From positions 62,001 through 126,000 of the forward strand of contig NZ_QYAD01000005.1 of the NCBI RefSeq assembly GCF_016758255.1: a stretch of 64,000 nt of DNA, in the 5' to 3' direction. The notes beneath the pieces are model-generated. The model had not been told where the DNA came from. It saw nothing but the letters and a program-made list of their open reading frames with translations, and made no database searches. Source of the stretch: Leucobacter chromiireducens subsp. chromiireducens (GTDB taxonomy: Bacteria > Actinomycetota > Actinomycetes > Actinomycetales > Microbacteriaceae). The translations under genes and the position numbers were made by a program. Shown piece after piece: positions 1-8,955 of this stretch (the first letter of the stretch is position 1; the number at the start of each line of letters is the position of its first letter).

Positions 1-1014
1 CTCACCGACGCCGGGTGCGACGTGACGATCTGGGCACGACGCCCGGAACTCGCGCAGGAGATCCAGGTCGCGAAGCGCAATACGCAGTACCTGCCGGGAA
101 TCAACCTCCCGAAGCGGCTGTCGGCAACGAGCGATCTTGCCACCGCGCTCCGCGGTGCGCGCCTCGTGTTCCTCGCTGTGCCGAGCCAGACGCTGCGGCA
201 GAATTTGCTCGACCTCGAGCCCTTCCTCGATCGCCGCAGCGTGCTCGTGAGCCTCGTGAAGGGCGTCGAGCGCTCGACAACCATGCGGATGTCCGAAGTG
301 ATCGCCGACACACTTGACCTTCCTGCGGAGCGGATCGCGGCTGTCTCTGGCCCGAACATCGCCCTCGAGATCGCGAAGGAGCAACCGACCGGTGCGGTTG
401 CCTCCTGCGTCGATCTGAGCGTGGCGCAGGAGATCGCCACTGCGGCATCGGCGCCCTACTTCCGCACCTACGTGAACACCGATGTGATCGGCACCGAGCT
501 GGGCGGCGTGTTGAAGAACCTCATCGCGCTCGCGATCGGCATCGTCGATGGCGTCGGTTACGGCGAGAACACGAAGGCAGCCATTATCACGCGCGGTCTC
601 GCGGAGATGACGGAGTTCGCCGTCGCGTCGGGCGCCGACGTGGCGACACTTTCGGGCCTCGCTGGGCTTGGCGACCTGATCGCCACCTGCCAATCGCCGC
701 TGTCGCGAAACAACACTGCGGGCCGCCTGATCGGTCAGGGGTACTCGCAGGAGGAGACGAAAGAGCAGATGCAGCAGGTGGCCGAGGGCATCACCTCCGT
801 GCCGCCCGTGCTTGAGCTTGCGCGTGAGCGGGGCATCGTGATGCCCATTGTCGAGCAGGTGCAGATGGTGCTGAGCGGCACGATGGCGCCCGCAAACCTC
901 GGGCCGCACCTCGCGACCGAGGATGATGTGCCCCGCCCCGAGCAACGCCTGGACACGAGCCAGCCAGGCCGCTGGCGGCGCTTTGTGAACCGTATGAAGG
1001 GAACCCCCGCGTGA
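1..1014 (+). CDS. gpsA: Glycerol-3-phosphate dehydrogenase [NAD(P)+], 5'-truncated by the window
   Basis: Reduces dihydroxyacetone phosphate to sn-glycerol 3-phosphate, the head-group precursor for phospholipids. The reading frame is open from the first base, so the start and the N-terminal GxGxxG nucleotide loop lie outside the window. What is visible is typical of the family: the end of the Rossmann domain (VTIWARRPEL), a VSLVKGVE segment, the VSGPNIALEI segment, and the substrate-domain Lys region GGVLKNLIALAIGIVDG followed by GLAGLGDLIATC. The last four bases (GTGA) overlap the GTG start of ddl, so the two are translationally coupled. gpsA next to ddl is a common actinobacterial arrangement. 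Identification is firm; only the N-terminus is missing. Confidence 0.95.
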   Translation, partial: LTDAGCDVTIWARRPELAQEIQVAKRNTQYLPGINLPKRLSATSDLATALRGARLVFLAVPSQTLRQNLLDLEPFLDRRSVLVSLVKGVERSTTMRMSEVIADTLDLPAERIAAVSGPNIALEIAKEQPTGAVASCVDLSVAQEIATAASAPYFRTYVNTDVIGTELGGVLKNLIALAIGIVDGVGYGENTKAAIITRGLAEMTEFAVASGADVATLSGLAGLGDLIATCQSPLSRNNTAGRLIGQGYSQEETKEQMQQVAEGITSVPPVLELARERGIVMPIVEQVQMVLSGTMAPANLGPHLATEDDVPRPEQRLDTSQPGRWRRFVNRMKGTPA

Positions 1015-2159
1015 CTGACACCCAGCCCATGGCCGCTTCTGAGGCGGGCGCGCAGCCCGCACGGCGAACGGTTGCCATCCTGTTCGGTGGCCGTTCGAGC
1101 GAGCACGGCATCAGCTGCGTCACCGCCGCGGGCGTGCTGCGTTCGATCGACCGTGCACTGTTCGACGTGATCCTTGTCGGCATGACCAAGCAGGGTGCCA
1201 CCGTGCTCATGCAGGAGGACGACCTTGCGGGCTACAAGCTGGAGGCCGGCGCCCTGCCTGAGGTGCGCGACAACGGCACCCGCGTGCTCTGGCCCGCCTC
1301 GACCGCCACGCGCACGCTCACGCTGATCGATCAGTCTGGCGCACTGCGCAGCCTCGGCCATGTGGACGCGGTACTCCCGATGCTGCACGGACCCTACGGC
1401 GAAGACGGCACCGTGCAGGGCATGCTCGACCTCGTCGACATGCCTTACGTGGGCAGCGGTGTACTCGGCTCGGCGCTGTGCATGGACAAGCACGCGGTCA
1501 AGGTGGTTCTCGCTGATGCTGGGATTGGTGTTGCGCCGTGGCGCACGGTGACGAAGGAGCAGCTCGATGCTGATCCGTACCTCGTCCAGCGCGTCGACGA
1601 GGGCCTCAGCTACCCGTTGTTCGTGAAGCCTGCCCGAGCGGGATCGAGCGTGGGCGTGAGCCGCGTGACGAGCGCCGACGAGATCTCCGCCGCGCTCGAC
1701 ATCGCGTTCGCTGAGGACCGCACGGTGCTGATCGAGTCTGGCGTTACCGGCCGCGAGGTCGAGATTGCCGTGCTCGAGGGACGCGGCGATAGCGCGCCCC
1801 GCACGAGCTCCGTGATCGGGGAGATTGTCTTCACCGGCCGCGACTTCTACGACTTCGAGGCGAAGTATCTCGGCGGCGCAGGTGTCGAGCTGGCTCTCCC
1901 GGCGGACGTGACGGCCGAAGAGTTTGCTGCGATCCGCGATGCTGCCGTGCGCGCCTACGAGGTGACGCAGTGCGCAGGCCACGCCCGGATTGATTTCTTC
2001 CTCACGGCGGAGGGTCCCGTGTTGAACGAGATCAACACGCTTCCCGGGTTTACGCCCATCTCGATGTACCCGCGCCTCTGGGAAGAGTCGGGGCTCAGTT
2101 ACACCGAGCTCATCACCGAGCTCATCGAGCTCGCGATCGCGAAGCGCCCGGCGTACTAG
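1011..2159 (+). CDS. ddl: D-alanine--D-alanine ligase
   Basis: ATP-grasp enzyme that joins two D-Ala residues for the peptidoglycan stem peptide; cytoplasmic. The 382-residue length is usual. The N-terminal domain has the GGRSSEHxIS loop near residues 26-35; the ATP-grasp core shows LFVKPARAGSSVGVSRV near the middle and EIAVLEG; the C-terminal metal and substrate-binding segment NEINTLPGFTPISMYPRLW lies near residues 338-356. The start is a GTG overlapping the gpsA stop, with no room for another leader. Together with murT-gatD at the far end of the window this is the second cell-wall precursor gene present. Confidence 0.95.
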   Translation: MTDTQPMAASEAGAQPARRTVAILFGGRSSEHGISCVTAAGVLRSIDRALFDVILVGMTKQGATVLMQEDDLAGYKLEAGALPEVRDNGTRVLWPASTATRTLTLIDQSGALRSLGHVDAVLPMLHGPYGEDGTVQGMLDLVDMPYVGSGVLGSALCMDKHAVKVVLADAGIGVAPWRTVTKEQLDADPYLVQRVDEGLSYPLFVKPARAGSSVGVSRVTSADEISAALDIAFAEDRTVLIESGVTGREVEIAVLEGRGDSAPRTSSVIGEIVFTGRDFYDFEAKYLGGAGVELALPADVTAEEFAAIRDAAVRAYEVTQCAGHARIDFFLTAEGPVLNEINTLPGFTPISMYPRLWEESGLSYTELITELIELAIAKRPAY

Positions 2160-2175
2160 GGCCGCGGCGCTCGGC

Positions 2176-2688
2176 TCACTTCTGCTTGGTGATATCGAGG
2201 CTGTCGGTCAGGTCGAGGCACTGGCGCGTCTGGGGAAGCTCCTTCGCGACAGCGCTGAGATCGACCGCGGCCTCAGTGCCCGAGACCTGCTCGGAGTCGA
2301 TGAAGACCGCGAGACCGGGATCCCGGCCGTACGCCTCGAAGCGGTAGATCGGGGCAGCGGACTCGTCGATGATCCAGTCGACGCCGTTGACGTTCACGCA
2401 GCTGTCGGTGGTGGGACCGCTCGGCTCCACCCCGCACACCAGCTGCACGGCGGCGTTGTCGCCCCAGGCACCCGTGCTCTGCGCGGTCGTGGAGCGACGC
2501 TCCTCACCCGCGACGGTCTTGGGCAGGCGCACGATCACGTCTGCGCACGCTGGGTTGTTCGCGTCCGCTGCCGGGTCCATCGGCACGGTGCCGGCGCAGC
2601 CCGTGAGAATCGTGGCAACTCCGCCGATGGCCGCGAGGACCGAGATCGTACGGACGAGGGGACGGCGAGAGAGCGTGTGCGAGATCAC
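2176..2688 (-). CDS. DUF3515 family lipoprotein
   Basis: A 170-residue exported protein. Residues 1-31 form a lipoprotein signal: basic start, hydrophobic stretch and a lipobox ILTGC with Cys31 as the lipidated residue. The mature part has an Asn/Cys-containing start (NNPACADVIVRLP), then CGVEP and CVNVNGVDW, consistent with the actinobacterial DUF3515 family of unknown function. It starts with GTG at 2688, six nucleotides after a TAGGCT box, so it is probably leaderless. It is divergent from thiL with only 31 bp between the start codons. Function unknown; the four mature-region cysteines (besides Cys31) suggest disulfides outside the membrane. Confidence 0.8.
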   Translation of the reverse strand: MISHTLSRRPLVRTISVLAAIGGVATILTGCAGTVPMDPAADANNPACADVIVRLPKTVAGEERRSTTAQSTGAWGDNAAVQLVCGVEPSGPTTDSCVNVNGVDWIIDESAAPIYRFEAYGRDPGLAVFIDSEQVSGTEAAVDLSAVAKELPQTRQCLDLTDSLDITKQK

Positions 2689-2694
2689 CCCCTC

Positions 2695-2700
2695 AGCCTA
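2695..2700 (-). promoter_or_regulatory. -10 box for the DUF3515 gene (leaderless)
   Basis: TAGGCT on the minus strand ends six bases before the GTG start, so transcription should begin at the start codon. Confidence 0.55.
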
Positions 2701-2707
2701 GCTGGGG

Positions 2708-2713
2708 TAGTTT
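2708..2713 (+). promoter_or_regulatory. -10 box for thiL (leaderless)
   Basis: TAGTTT followed by six bases and then the thiL ATG. No Shine-Dalgarno sequence is present between them. Confidence 0.5.
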
Positions 2714-2719
2714 GAGAAC

Positions 2720-3742
2720 ATGGCGCAGACGGTGGGAGAGCTCGGCGAGAGCGGTGTGTTGCAGCGCGTGCTGTCTCGGTTGTCAGTCGCGGATGCGGCC
2801 GTGCTCGGACCCGGCGATGACTGCGCGGTGCTCAGTGTGCGCGGCGAGCTGGTAGTGACCACCGACACGATGATCGAGGGGCCAGACTTTCGCGCTGCCT
2901 GGCACGGCGGCTTCGAGCTCGGCTGGAAGCTCGCCGCAACGAATCTCTCCGACGTCGCCGCGATGGGGGCCCGCCCGACGGCGCTGACTCTCGCGCTCGC
3001 GGTGCCGCGTGACACTCCGGTTTCCTTGCTCGAGCAGATCGCTGAGGGAATGACCGCCGCGTGTCGCACGCTGGCGCCCGGCTGCGGGGTGGTCGGTGGC
3101 GACCTGGGGACGGCGCCCGTGATCACCGCGGCAGTCACCGCGCTCGGCGAGCTTGCGGACCGGCCCGCGGTCACGCGCTCCGGTGCCCGCGCTGGTGACC
3201 GCATTGCGTACGCGGGTGAGCTCGGGCTCGCGGGTATGGGCCTCTCGCTGTTGTTCGCAGCGGCGGCGGACGAGGACGGGATCGCCGACCCCGCCCCGAT
3301 GGCTGAGCTGTGGGAGACGCAGCCCGAGATTCTCTCCGCACAGCTTGCGCCCACCCCGCCGATTCCGCTCGGGATCGCTGCCGCGGCTGCGGGCGCCTCC
3401 GCAATGATGGACGTGTCCGACTCGCTCTCGATTGACGCCCACCGAATGGCGCGAGCGAGCGAGGTGAGGCTCGATCTCTCTTCGGCGCGGCTCAGCGAGG
3501 CCTTCGGGGTGCAGCAGGGAGTCGCGGTGCCGATTGAGGCGATGCTGAGCGGGGGAGAGGATCACGGCTTGCTCGCCACCTTCCCGCCCACGGCGGAGCT
3601 GCCCCACGGGTTCTCGGTGATCGGCGAGGTATCTCCGGCAGCGCTTCCCGGGCACGGCGACTCCTCCGGTCTCTTGCTCGATGGTGCGCCCGTCGCTCCG
3701 AGCGGATGGGATCCGTACGTGGTGCGCTGGCCGGGAGCGTAG
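2720..3742 (+). CDS. thiL: Thiamine-phosphate kinase
   Basis: Phosphorylates thiamine monophosphate to the active cofactor thiamine diphosphate with ATP. The 340-residue protein has the PurM/ThiL-like signatures: the ATP and Mg-binding loop GPGDDCAVL at residues 30-38, TTDTMIEGPDFR, NLSDVAAMGARPTALTLAL, GGDLGTA, MMDVSDSLSIDAHRMA, and LSGGEDHGLLATFP near the C-terminus. Start chosen as ATG 2720 because of the upstream TAGTTT box at leaderless spacing. No other thiamine genes are near; the downstream SIMPL gene is in the same direction, about 80 bp away. Confidence 0.93.
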   Translation: MAQTVGELGESGVLQRVLSRLSVADAAVLGPGDDCAVLSVRGELVVTTDTMIEGPDFRAAWHGGFELGWKLAATNLSDVAAMGARPTALTLALAVPRDTPVSLLEQIAEGMTAACRTLAPGCGVVGGDLGTAPVITAAVTALGELADRPAVTRSGARAGDRIAYAGELGLAGMGLSLLFAAAADEDGIADPAPMAELWETQPEILSAQLAPTPPIPLGIAAAAAGASAMMDVSDSLSIDAHRMARASEVRLDLSSARLSEAFGVQQGVAVPIEAMLSGGEDHGLLATFPPTAELPHGFSVIGEVSPAALPGHGDSSGLLLDGAPVAPSGWDPYVVRWPGA

Positions 3743-3818
3743 CTCGCGGAGTACAGTTGCCGCAGGGCGGAGGTCGCCTCGCGTGGGACGCGCCCGCGCA
3801 TGCGTGATAGGGGACACG

Positions 3819-4469
3819 ATGAGCAGCAAGCTGGCACCACAGATTTCCGTTTCCGGGCACGCGGAGCGACGCCTGCCGGCCGACCGGGTTGAGCTGTCGC
3901 TCAGCACCTCGCACGTGGGGCCCGAGCGGAAAACGGTGGTTGCGGAGGCCGCTGCCGAGCATGCACGCCTCGTCGCACGCGCCCAGGAGCTCGTTGGCAG
4001 CGGCGCTGCCGCGAGCTACAGCGCTGATGCGCTCTCCACCTACACGAATAGCTGGCGCGATGAGCGCGGCGCGCAGGTGATTGAGCACCGCGCGTCGGTC
4101 AGCGTGTCCGTTGAGCTGACCGCACTCGACCAGGTGGGCGCGCTGACCACCGAGCTCGCGGAGGGCGGCGTCGATCCGCGCTTGAGCTGGAAGCTGAGCG
4201 ACTCGAGCCGCACGGCGGTGCTGCGCGAACTACGCGCTGAGGCGGTCGCGGACGCGCGTGACACGGCCGGTGACTACGCCGCAGCGCTGGGCCTGAGCTC
4301 TCTCGAGCTTGTCGAGCTGCGCGACACGCAGTTTGGCGGAGGCGGGATCAGCCCGATCGGTGCGCCGCGCTTCGCGATGGCCGCGGATTCGGCCCCCACC
4401 GAGGTCAACGTGCAAGACATCGCGGTGTCGGTCGATCTTGAGGCGCACTTCTCCGCGAGCGCTTCCTAG
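3819..4469 (+). CDS. SIMPL-domain (DUF541) protein
   Basis: A 216-residue protein of the SIMPL/DUF541 family (oxidative-stress-related protein BP26/YggE in other bacteria; biochemical role unclear). The typical opening ISVSGHAERRLPADRVELSLS is present near residue 9, followed by a helical segment, the mid-chain YTNSWRDERG and SVSVELTALDQVGALTTELAEGGVDP, and a C-terminal VNVQDIAVSVDLEAHF strand. Unlike many family members no signal peptide is visible, so this copy may be cytoplasmic. ATG 3819 is preferred over upstream in-frame codons because an AGGGGA stretch precedes it and the family homology begins a few residues later. Confidence 0.82.
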   Translation: MSSKLAPQISVSGHAERRLPADRVELSLSTSHVGPERKTVVAEAAAEHARLVARAQELVGSGAAASYSADALSTYTNSWRDERGAQVIEHRASVSVSVELTALDQVGALTTELAEGGVDPRLSWKLSDSSRTAVLRELRAEAVADARDTAGDYAAALGLSSLELVELRDTQFGGGGISPIGAPRFAMAADSAPTEVNVQDIAVSVDLEAHFSASAS

Positions 4470-4498
4470 CGGCCGGGGGCTCCTAACGGCGGGGCTTC

Positions 4499-5712
4499 CT
4501 AGCGGCCCGCGCGGCGGGGTGGCGAGGACTTGGCTGGGCGCTCGGTCTTCCCCGGGCGTTCGGTTTTTCCCGGTCGCTCGGTCTTCCCCGGACGCTCGGG
4601 GCGCGCCCGGAAGCGGACCCGGCTGGGTGGCTCCTCGCGGAACTCTTGCCCCGAAGCGCTCGTCCAGTGCGCGACACCGCCCTCGCTTTGGGAAAGCCGC
4701 CAGCCGCCGTGGTGCTTCACCGTGTGGTGCCCCCGGCAGAGGTGCGCGAGATTGTCCGTGCTCGTCGCACCGCCGCGCGCCGCGTCGACCGTGTGGTCAA
4801 TGTCGCAGCGCTGGGCAGGGATCGTACAGCCCGGGGCCCTGCAGTGCAGGTCTCGCATCGCGAGGAAGCGCCGGATTTCGGGGCTCGGGCGGTAGCGCCC
4901 AACCGTGAGCACCGTGCCGTCGTCGTCGACGCGGACTCGATTCCACACGTCGCCGGACGCGGCGAGTTCCCTGGCCGTGTCAGGATCGACGGGGCCGACC
5001 CCGAGGACCTCCGCAATACCGCCACCCGCCGAGTCAAGCCGTCGTGGATTGCGTGCGCGTCAACGGAAGGCAGAAACGCGGTGAGGAGAGACATACCGTC
5101 GGTCTCCTCCGTGACCCTGACGTGGCGCCGCTCGCGGGCCTCCCGATGGCGCTCGGCGAGCGGTACCTCCGCAAGCTCCGCGGCAATGCGACGGGCGATA
5201 GGTCGGAGCCGCTGGGGCGGTGCGTGACGCGCGACCTCGAGCACCTCACGCTCGTAGCGCCGGCGAAGGGGGATGTCGTGCTCGGGGGAACCGGTCGTGA
5301 AGACGCTGCCCTCCGCAACGATGACCTCCACGTGGGGGAGCGAGATCGCGCCGGCCTCGAGTGTGGCGAGTGACTCTGCGTACTGCTCGCTGGCCACCGC
5401 CGCGGTGTCGAGCATGCGCTCCGCGACGTGCTCGCTCGTACTCAGCGTCGAGGCGAGCTCAAATCGGAGTGAGCGATACGCGATCATGCGCGCGCGTGCT
5501 GCGTGTGCGCCACCCGCACTTCCGGGGCCAGCCTGCCCCACCGGGGTCGGTACCGCGAGGGCCAAGATCCGCGCGAGCGCGCGCAGCCGGGCAGCGTCCG
5601 CGAGGCGCCGCGCGTGCTCGAGCCCGCGAAGCTCGGCGAATTCGGCGTCAACAGCCTGGACGTTGGGCGACGGCCCTGCGCGGCCGTGTGGGGTACCTCC
5701 GTTGGTGTCCAT
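4499..5712 (-). pseudogene. DUF222/13E12-type HNH endonuclease, one frameshift
   Basis: Two overlapping minus-strand reading frames together make one family protein. The first (from ATG 5712) carries the alpha-helical DUF222 region, through MIAYRSLRFELASTLSTSEHVAERML and HVRVTEETDGMSLL. Family sequence stops near HAIHDGL at about 5035 and resumes one frame over as DSAGGGIAEVLG, then VWNRVRVDDDGTVLTV, RFLAMRDLHCRAPGC, CDIDHTVDAARGG and LCRGHHTVKHHGGW, which is the HNH motif with its zinc cysteines. One missing base in the run around 5030-5036 (a GG read as G) explains the break. The C-terminus is a PGKTER repeat. Either a decayed gene or a base-calling error; the otherwise intact motifs favour a recent event or an error. 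Confidence 0.75.
4539..4592 (-). repeat. Three tandem 18-bp units encoding PGKTER
   Basis: Units begin at 4539, 4557 and 4575, with a partial fourth at 4593. They encode a basic, proline-containing tail of the HNH protein. The middle copy differs at a few bases. Confidence 0.8.
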
Positions 5713-5819
5713 GCCCCTATTGACGCATGGACCACTGACATTGGTGCCCCACGCGGAGAGCGCCCGCAGGCACGAGACCGGGCGCGGACGCTGCGGCCCT
5801 GATCCCGATCGAAAATGAC

Positions 5820-7415
5820 TCAGACGACTTCCCGCGAGGCGAGCACCCGGAGCGCCGCCCAGAGCTCCGCACGCGCATCAGGCGAGTCGAGGTCCAGCTG
5901 CAACAGACTCGCTGCCGTCTGCACGCGTGCCTTCAGCGTGTGCCGGTGGATACCGAGCTCGCTCGCGGCCGGGCTCGTCTGCCCGTGGTGTGCGAGCCAC
6001 GTCGTGAGGCTTTCCTCGATGCGATCGTCATGCCGCTCATCGTGGTGCCGCACCGGCGCGAGCAGCGCGGCAGCACGTGCACCAGCCTCGGGTTGCGCGG
6101 CCAGCAGCCGCAGCACGCCACCGTGCAGCTCCGGCCGATACTCGACGGGAACCTCCGAGTCAGACCCCAGCGCGGCCTCGAGCGCTCGGTCCGCCTGGCC
6201 CACGAGCTCGCTGAGCCCAATCACGCCGCTCAGCGTGCCACGCTCAGAGATGCCGGCGGGAAGTCGATGCGCGACGAGCAGCCGCTTCACGGCAGGGAGG
6301 TGTCTGGTCTCCGTCACAATGAGCGGCGCGTCGGCATAGAGCGCACCGATGAGCCCGGGGCTCCCAGCATCGAGCGAGTAGAGATCCTCGGCAAAGCTCG
6401 GGTCCGGTTCGATCGGCCCCCGATAGCGAACGGCGGCGACGGCCCCGCTCGGGATCCGGATCAGGGCTCCCTCAGAGAGCCGCTCCGCGAGCGCGAACTG
6501 CTCCGCCACCAGCAGATGCAGGATCGCGCCACGGAGTGAGGCCTGCGCCGCGTCCATGCCACTGCGGTGCTCAAGCTGCACCGTTGCGAGGGCTCCCACA
6601 AGGCCAAGCAGGGTGCGCTCGGCGTTGTCGGGCACGCCGCGATCCTCGACGACGAGGACGCCAAGCACCTGCCCTTGCCGCCCAAGCGTCTGCATCTGGA
6701 GGCCACCCTCCGCGGCTTCGCCACCGATGCGCCCGGCGCTCAGACCGCGCGAGATCAGGTGCCGAGTTTCGCGTTGGATCCACTCGGCGCGCACCTGCGA
6801 GCGTGCGTCCTGCGGCGCGAACTCCACGAGGCGCCCCGAACGATCGGTGACGCCGACCCACTTGTTCAGTCGCGCTGCGGCCTCGCGAACCGCGGATCCC
6901 AATCCGTCTCGGTGCAGGGACGCCGCGGTCACTGCGCGCTGCGAGTCGATCGCCCAAATATCGCGGTCACGGGTCTGCGCGTCAATGAGTCGGGCGGCCG
7001 TCTGCACAATTTCGATGAATGCGGTGTCGTAGGGGACGCGGAAGAGCGGGAGTCCGAAGCGGTCGCACGCGGCGACGATGGGGGCGGGCACGCGATCCCA
7101 GTGCAGGCCGATGGCCACGCCGAGCGCGGTGACGCCCGCCTCAACGAGGCCCTGCACGTACGCATCGGCGTCGCGCTGCTCTTGCACCACGTCGAAGCGT
7201 GCGCCGGTCGTGAGGAGCACAGTGCGCGGCGTGAGAAACGGCGTGGGATCCTCGAGCTCGCTGACGTGCACCCACTGCACTGGGCGGCTCGCCGTCGTCT
7301 CGTCCGTGCCCGCGATGAGGACCAGCCCCAACTGGTATTGGTGCAGGAGCTCGCCGAGTTCGATCGTTGGATGCGGGGTGGCGGCGTCGCCTGCTCGGGC
7401 CGGTTCTCGCTGCAT
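5820..7415 (-). CDS. PucR-family transcriptional regulator (probable GABA regulator)
   Basis: A 531-residue cytoplasmic regulator. The N-terminal PucR domain starts at about residue 20 (IELGELLHQYQLGLVLIAG, VQWVHVSELEDPTPFLTPRTVLLTTG); the middle is a variable ligand-sensing region; the C-terminal HTH_30 is visible in LTTWLAHHGQTSPAASELGI followed by HRHTLKARVQTA. ATG 7415 is chosen over an in-frame upstream codon because GAAAGGAG sits six bases before it. It is divergent from gabT across 174 bp, the usual layout for a local regulator, so control of gabTD is inferred. The activating ligand is not known from sequence. Confidence 0.85.
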   Translation of the reverse strand: MQREPARAGDAATPHPTIELGELLHQYQLGLVLIAGTDETTASRPVQWVHVSELEDPTPFLTPRTVLLTTGARFDVVQEQRDADAYVQGLVEAGVTALGVAIGLHWDRVPAPIVAACDRFGLPLFRVPYDTAFIEIVQTAARLIDAQTRDRDIWAIDSQRAVTAASLHRDGLGSAVREAAARLNKWVGVTDRSGRLVEFAPQDARSQVRAEWIQRETRHLISRGLSAGRIGGEAAEGGLQMQTLGRQGQVLGVLVVEDRGVPDNAERTLLGLVGALATVQLEHRSGMDAAQASLRGAILHLLVAEQFALAERLSEGALIRIPSGAVAAVRYRGPIEPDPSFAEDLYSLDAGSPGLIGALYADAPLIVTETRHLPAVKRLLVAHRLPAGISERGTLSGVIGLSELVGQADRALEAALGSDSEVPVEYRPELHGGVLRLLAAQPEAGARAAALLAPVRHHDERHDDRIEESLTTWLAHHGQTSPAASELGIHRHTLKARVQTAASLLQLDLDSPDARAELWAALRVLASREVV

Positions 7416-7493
7416 GAACGACTCCTTTCGTGCCACTGACGCGCCGATGCCGATGTGTCGAAAGCTGATCGGCGCACTCGCCATTCTGGCACA

Positions 7494-7521
7494 TTGTGGA
7501 GGTGGGTGATGGCGTTATGCT
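7494..7521 (+). promoter_or_regulatory. Probable gabTD promoter
   Basis: TTGTGG (7494-7499), 16 bases, TATGCT (7516-7521). It gives a leader of about 60 nt ending in an AAGGAG ribosome-binding site before gabT. The PucR-type regulator is transcribed away from the same region. Confidence 0.45.
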
Positions 7522-7589
7522 GAAGCCGAATCATTTGGACGCGCGAGCGGGGTGCCGCCCGCGCGACAGCTACGCAAGGAGAATCACTC

Positions 7590-8930
7590 ATGGTCGATGT
7601 CATCGGCGGCCCCTCGCTTCCGCAGGAGCGCAAGCTCGTTACCAGCATCCCCGGCCCGAAGTCGCAGGAGCTGCTCGCGCGCAAGAACGCTGCGGTTGCC
7701 GCTGGTGTTGGCGTGGCGCTCCCCGTCTCGATCGTTGCAGCAGGCGGCGGCGTCATGGTTGACGCCGACGGCAACTCGCTCATCGACCTGGGCTCCGGCA
7801 TCGCCGTGACCGGTGTTGGCAACTCGGCTCCCGCCGTCGTCGAGGCTGTGACCGCGCAGGTTCAGCAGTTCACGCACACCTGCTTCACCGTAACCCCCTA
7901 CGAGGGCTACGTGCAGGTTGCGGAGAAGCTCAACGAGCTGACCCCCGGTGATCACGAGAAGCGTTCGGCGCTCTTCAACTCGGGCGCAGAGGCAGTCGAG
8001 AACGCGATCAAGATCGCGCGTCACTACACCAAGAAGAACGGCGTCGTCGTCTTCGATCACGCTTACCACGGCCGCACCAACCTCACCATGGGCATGACCG
8101 CAAAGAACATGCCCTACAAGGATGGCTTCGGTCCCTTCGCTCCGGAGATCACCCGCGTTGCGACCTCCTACCCCTACCGCGACGGCCTGACCGGCGCTGA
8201 GGCAGCCGAGGTTGCGCTGACGCAGATCGAGAAGCAGGTCGGCGCTGCCAACCTCGCCGCGATCATCATCGAGCCCATCCAGGGTGAGGGCGGCTTCATC
8301 GCTCCCGCCGAGGGCTTCCTCCCCGCACTGCAGGAGTGGGCGACCGCCAACGGCGTTGTCTTCATCCTCGACGAGGTGCAGACCGGCTTCGCACGTACCG
8401 GTGATCTCTTCGCTGCAAACCACGAGGGTGTCGTTCCCGACCTCGTTACCACCGCAAAGGGCATCGCCGGTGGCCTGCCCCTGTCGGCTGTGACCGGCCG
8501 CGCCGAGATCATGGATTCCGCTCACGCGGGTGGCCTCGGTGGCACCTACACCGGTAGCCCGATCTCGTGCGCCGCTGCGCTCGCAACGATCGAGACCTAC
8601 GAGAAGGAGAACCTCGCGGCTCGTGCCAGCGAGATCGGTGCAATCATCACCGAGTTCTTCACTGAGCTGCAGAAGACGGACGATCGCATCGGCGACATCC
8701 GTGGCCGCGGCGCAATGATGGCCGTCGAGTTCGTCGAGTCGGGCTCCATGAAGCCCGCCGCCGCGCTCACCGGTGCGATCGCGAAGCACGCAGCGAACGA
8801 GGGCGTCATCCTCCTTACCTGCGGCACCTACGGCAACGTGGTCCGCTTCCTCCCGCCGCTCTCGATCTCCGACGAGCTGCTCCGCGAGGGCCTGCAGATC
8901 GTTGCAGACGCCCTCAAGGCGAACGCCTAA
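7590..8930 (+). CDS. gabT: 4-aminobutyrate aminotransferase
   Basis: PLP-dependent class III aminotransferase converting GABA and 2-oxoglutarate to succinate semialdehyde and glutamate. The 446-residue protein shows the family marks: FNSGAEAVENAIKIAR (cofactor phosphate loop), DHAYHGRTNLTMGMT, IEPIQGEGG, FILDEVQTGFARTG with the PLP-ring Asp at 261, and TTAKGIAGGLP with the Schiff-base Lys at 290. A strong AAGGAG lies nine bases before the ATG. gabD follows after 25 bp, so the two steps from GABA to succinate are co-transcribed. Confidence 0.95.
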   Translation: MVDVIGGPSLPQERKLVTSIPGPKSQELLARKNAAVAAGVGVALPVSIVAAGGGVMVDADGNSLIDLGSGIAVTGVGNSAPAVVEAVTAQVQQFTHTCFTVTPYEGYVQVAEKLNELTPGDHEKRSALFNSGAEAVENAIKIARHYTKKNGVVVFDHAYHGRTNLTMGMTAKNMPYKDGFGPFAPEITRVATSYPYRDGLTGAEAAEVALTQIEKQVGAANLAAIIIEPIQGEGGFIAPAEGFLPALQEWATANGVVFILDEVQTGFARTGDLFAANHEGVVPDLVTTAKGIAGGLPLSAVTGRAEIMDSAHAGGLGGTYTGSPISCAAALATIETYEKENLAARASEIGAIITEFFTELQKTDDRIGDIRGRGAMMAVEFVESGSMKPAAALTGAIAKHAANEGVILLTCGTYGNVVRFLPPLSISDELLREGLQIVADALKANA

Positions 8931-8955
8931 GTCCACCCCGAAAGGACACTGAATT

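Noticed and set aside
735-1982. 415-codon minus-strand frame opposite gpsA and ddl
   Set aside because: Shadow of two clear genes; Arg/His/Ala-rich without any domain.
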